Assembly (NCBI RefSeq): GCF_001816165.1
Contig: NZ_MDZC01000028.1
Span: 1 to 64,000 of the forward strand
Length of the DNA: 64,000 nucleotides
Direction of reading: 5' to 3'
DNA from: Hymenobacter glacialis
GTDB lineage: Bacteria; Bacteroidota; Bacteroidia; Cytophagales; Hymenobacteraceae
Below are positions 62,094 through 64,000 of the stretch, one piece after another. The notes under the pieces are model-generated. The model was not told where the DNA came from and did no database searches. It saw only the letters and a program-made list of their open reading frames with translations. The position numbers and the translations under genes are program-made. How positions within the stretch are numbered: position 1 is the stretch's first letter; each line of letters opens with the position of its first letter.

Positions 62094-63215
62094 ATGAGCT
62101 ATCCCATTAACCCGGACCGCAACCAGCCGTGGAACGCGCTGCCGGAATTACCCGTGGCGGCAGAGCTGGTGGAAACGGTTGAAATCCTGAGCCAGTTAGT
62201 CAAGGCCCGGGCCGCGCTGGGGCGGCTGCAGGGCCGGAGCGCCGTCATTCCCAACCAAGGCTTGCTCATCAACAGCATCAGCCTGCAGGAAGCCAAGGCC
62301 TCCAGCGCCATCGAAAACATCTTCACCACCGACGACGAGCTCTACAAAGCCTACAGCGAGCAGGCCACGGCGACGAGTGACGGCGCGCCCAAGGAAGTGC
62401 TGCGTTACCGCGAAGCCCTGTGGCACGGGCACGAATACCTGCGGGACCGTCCGTCCATTGAGGCCGAGTATTTTCCCCAAGTATACCGGCAAATCACGCA
62501 GGCCACGGACGGCATCCGCCCGCCCAGCGCGCAGATATACATAAAGCAGGGCGGCTCTGGCCCCAACGCGGGGAAGGCGGCCTATACGCCTCCGCGGGGC
62601 AAGGGCGTCCTGGAAGCCAAGCTGGCCAACCTGCTCGCGTTCCTGAACGACGACGCGCGCTACCCCCTCGACCCGGTGCTGAAGATGGCCATTGGCCATT
62701 TTCAATTCGAAGCCATTCACCCGTTTCGCGACGGCAACGGCCGCACGGGCCGGGTATTCAACATCCACTACCTGACCCACAAAGGGCTGCTGGATTACCC
62801 GATTCTGTTTTTGAGCCGCTACATCATGGACCACAAGGCCGACTACTACGCCTTCCTGTCGGGGGTATCGCAGCGGGGCGATTGGAAATCCTGGCTGCTC
62901 TACATGCTGCGGGCCGTCGAAACCACGGCCACCCTGACCTATGATAAAATCAACGACCTGGTGGCGGCCAAGGACGCCATTTTGCAGGCCGTGGTAACCG
63001 ATACCCAAATGGAGCGCCCGGAGCAACTGGTTAACAGCCTCTTTACCCAGCCCTTTACCAAGGTCAAGCACCTGACCGATGAGCGCCTGTACGTAGAAAA
63101 CACGGCCCGCAAGTACCTCAATCAGTTAGTGAACATGGGCATCTTGGCTAAAAAAGTCATTTCCGGTCATCACTACTACCAGAACTTGGAGCTTCATCGC
63201 ATATTGAGCGAGTAA
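62094..63215 (+). CDS. Fic-family AMP transferase (class II, N-terminal inhibitory motif)
   Basis: 373 residues from ATG 62094 (MSYPINPDRNQPWNALPELP); an upstream ATG at 62037 is less likely. The catalytic Fic motif HPFRDGNGRTGR is at about 210-221 with its histidine. The autoinhibitory motif (S/T)xxxE(G/N) appears as SSAIEN at about 70-75, so this is a class II Fic with the inhibitory helix before the Fic domain. A C-terminal winged-helix-like region (VKHLTDERLYVENTARKYLNQLVNMGIL) may bind DNA. Fic enzymes usually attach AMP to protein Tyr/Thr/Ser. The solo gene, without an obvious antitoxin, regulates itself through the inhibitory helix. Confidence 0.93.
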   Translation: MSYPINPDRNQPWNALPELPVAAELVETVEILSQLVKARAALGRLQGRSAVIPNQGLLINSISLQEAKASSAIENIFTTDDELYKAYSEQATATSDGAPKEVLRYREALWHGHEYLRDRPSIEAEYFPQVYRQITQATDGIRPPSAQIYIKQGGSGPNAGKAAYTPPRGKGVLEAKLANLLAFLNDDARYPLDPVLKMAIGHFQFEAIHPFRDGNGRTGRVFNIHYLTHKGLLDYPILFLSRYIMDHKADYYAFLSGVSQRGDWKSWLLYMLRAVETTATLTYDKINDLVAAKDAILQAVVTDTQMERPEQLVNSLFTQPFTKVKHLTDERLYVENTARKYLNQLVNMGILAKKVISGHHYYQNLELHRILSE

Positions 63216-63288
63216 CTAGGAAAATGAAAGTCCCGGCCGTTTAGCTTGCCACCGTTTTCTTAAACGAATACCATCTTAGCTTGCGGTG

Positions 63289-63744
63289 ATGTTGGACTGG
63301 CTTACTCACGCGCTAACAGCGGCTTATGGGTCGCTACAGGCCCCTAATTATGCGTTCGTCGACCGGGCCCTGCGGCAGCGGCCGTACCGGGACCTCGTGG
63401 CTGCCCTGCAACAAGTCTTTGCGGTGGAAGACATCACCGACTCCAATTACGACGTGTCTTTTGCCTACGTACTGCAGGGCGAGGCCGCGTACTTGCTCCA
63501 TCTTTCAATGGTGGGCCGCTTTGCTGCGCTGTTCCCGTTCAGCCCCGAGCGCGTAGTCGGGCAGGCCCTGGCCAACGCCGATTCGCCCCAGGCCGCCGTT
63601 ATTCTGCGGCTGCTAAGCGAGCACGGGGTCACCGTGGTAGAGGCCTCTTTATTGCCACTGCGCACGGGCGTACGGGACATCGAGTCCAATTCTGGGCAGA
63701 CCTTGAACGTGTACCAAGCTCTTTTTACTTACGATTTTAGTTAA
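63289..63744 (+). CDS. Hypothetical protein
   Basis: 151 residues from ATG 63289 (MLDWLTHALTAAYGSLQAPNYAF). I do not recognise the family. Predicted mostly helical with a short sheet at the C-terminus (VEASLLPLRTGVRDIESNS, VYQALFTYDF); no signal or membrane segment. It starts 73 bp after the Fic gene, is flanked by CCGTTTTC-like motifs on both sides, and could belong with the Fic gene. Confidence 0.55.
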   Translation: MLDWLTHALTAAYGSLQAPNYAFVDRALRQRPYRDLVAALQQVFAVEDITDSNYDVSFAYVLQGEAAYLLHLSMVGRFAALFPFSPERVVGQALANADSPQAAVILRLLSEHGVTVVEASLLPLRTGVRDIESNSGQTLNVYQALFTYDFS

Positions 63745-63902
63745 TCGCTCCTTTTCGTAAACGACTAAACGACGGGCTATTGCAACACCAATATAGGCGC
63801 GATTGCGCTCTTTTCGTCCATGGTCGAGTTTAAGAAACTCGTCTACGATTCAAAGTTTAGGAAATGGCGCAAGGCAATGAGTTTCGTAAACTCCGTTGCC
63901 GC
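63745..63902. other. Intergenic region with small palindromes
   Basis: It holds the fifth CCGTTTTC-like motif (63749-63762) and the two 15-bp palindromes at 63826-63840 and 63879-63893, which share the GTTTnnnnAAAC layout. Confidence 0.5.
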
Positions 63903-64000
63903 ATGTTTATGATTGATAGAGCTGCTTGGCTGCACCAGCACGAGGGCCGCCCGCTGAACACCCGCAGCTACGGCAGCCTGGCGAGCCGTGCTTTCTCTTC
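63903..64000 (+). CDS. Start of an unidentified gene (cut by window edge)
   Basis: An open frame from ATG 63903 (or 63909) to the window end reads MIDRAAWLHQHEGRPLNTRS and continues. Too short to identify; it is counted only because it starts after the palindrome pair and stays open. Confidence 0.35.
   Translation, partial: MFMIDRAAWLHQHEGRPLNTRSYGSLASRAFS

Larger units (their letters stand above)
59901..63762. repeat. Five copies of a short CCGTTTTCnTAAAC motif
   Basis: CCGTTTTCCTAAAC (59901), CCGTTTTCGCAAAC (60431), CCCTTTTGCTAAAC (61244), CCGTTTTCTTAAAC (63252) and TCCTTTTCGTAAAC (63749). Each lies in a different gap between genes of this stretch. Two 15-bp relatives, GAGTTTAAGAAACTC (63826) and GAGTTTCGTAAACTC (63879), are perfect small palindromes. 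Confidence 0.55.

Noticed and set aside
59901-63893. CCGTTTTC-like motifs considered as integron attC sites.
   Set aside because: The sites are only about 15 bp, lack the paired core and inverse-core boxes of attC with a long foldback, and no integrase is present.

Overview
The window looks like chromosome from a high-GC member of the Bacteroidota, most probably Hymenobacter or a close relative in the Cytophagales. Evidence: SusC/TonB-type barrels and carboxypeptidase-regulatory-like domains, YDG-repeat surface proteins, DUF6252-type lipoproteins, several exported S9 peptidases, and recurring promoter -7 elements of the Bacteroidota form TAnnTTTG. The genus is inferred from protein style, not from a marker gene. 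I saw no rRNA, tRNA, CRISPR array, transposase or prophage.

Layout. 1-2.0 kb: C-terminally cut gene for a large secreted YDG-repeat protein. 2.5-6.9 kb: type II NADH dehydrogenase, a carboxypeptidase-regulatory-like protein, an ArsR regulator with a small ferredoxin, and a BamA-like barrel. 7.2-13.9 kb: family 2 glycosyltransferase, S9 peptidase, then an operon of acyl-CoA dehydrogenase (frameshifted), PIG-L deacetylase and NodS-like methyltransferase, probably one small pathway. 14-20.6 kb: purH and the rod-shape set mreB-mreC-mreD-mrdA. 20.8-25.4 kb: SDR, small lipoprotein-like gene, then nuoM-nuoN on the minus strand. 25.7-27.4 kb: GluQ-like synthetase and endonuclease V. 27.5-38.3 kb: a run of six exported peptidases/amidases (S9, two tandem DUF885, M20, Ntn-asparaginase, amidohydrolase). 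38.7-42.6 kb: two overlapping DUF1990-type genes, DUF3817, zinc alcohol dehydrogenase, PolB-type 3'-5' exonuclease. 42.9-49 kb: TonB-type barrel, a broken M50-like protease gene, small exported/membrane proteins and an ECF sigma factor. 49.2-51.6 kb: nuoK and nuoL, separated from nuoM/N by 24 kb and on the other strand. 52-59.6 kb: OmpA/TSP3 protein, a TonB receptor paired with a one-domain ModE-like regulator, and a glutamyl-endopeptidase-like S9 enzyme. 59.9-64 kb: accessory-looking stretch with two tandem DUF6252-type lipoproteins (one frameshifted), a Fic protein, orphan genes and a recurring short motif.

Two signals stand out. First, the ModE-like regulator (56.6-56.9 kb) lies directly upstream of a TonB receptor, and the gap between them holds a 24-bp inverted repeat with CGTTATAT half-sites that resembles the molybdate-responsive ModE box and covers the receptor's TAnnTTTG promoter element. 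This suggests outer-membrane uptake of molybdate or tungstate under repressor control. Second, about fifteen copies of a large imperfect hairpin (arms GTCATGCTGAGC...CGAAGCATCTCTACCGC, or GTCATCCTGAGC...CGAAGGACCTTATCAC) sit between genes, including inside the mre and nuo gene strings, and one provides a possible start codon for mrdA.
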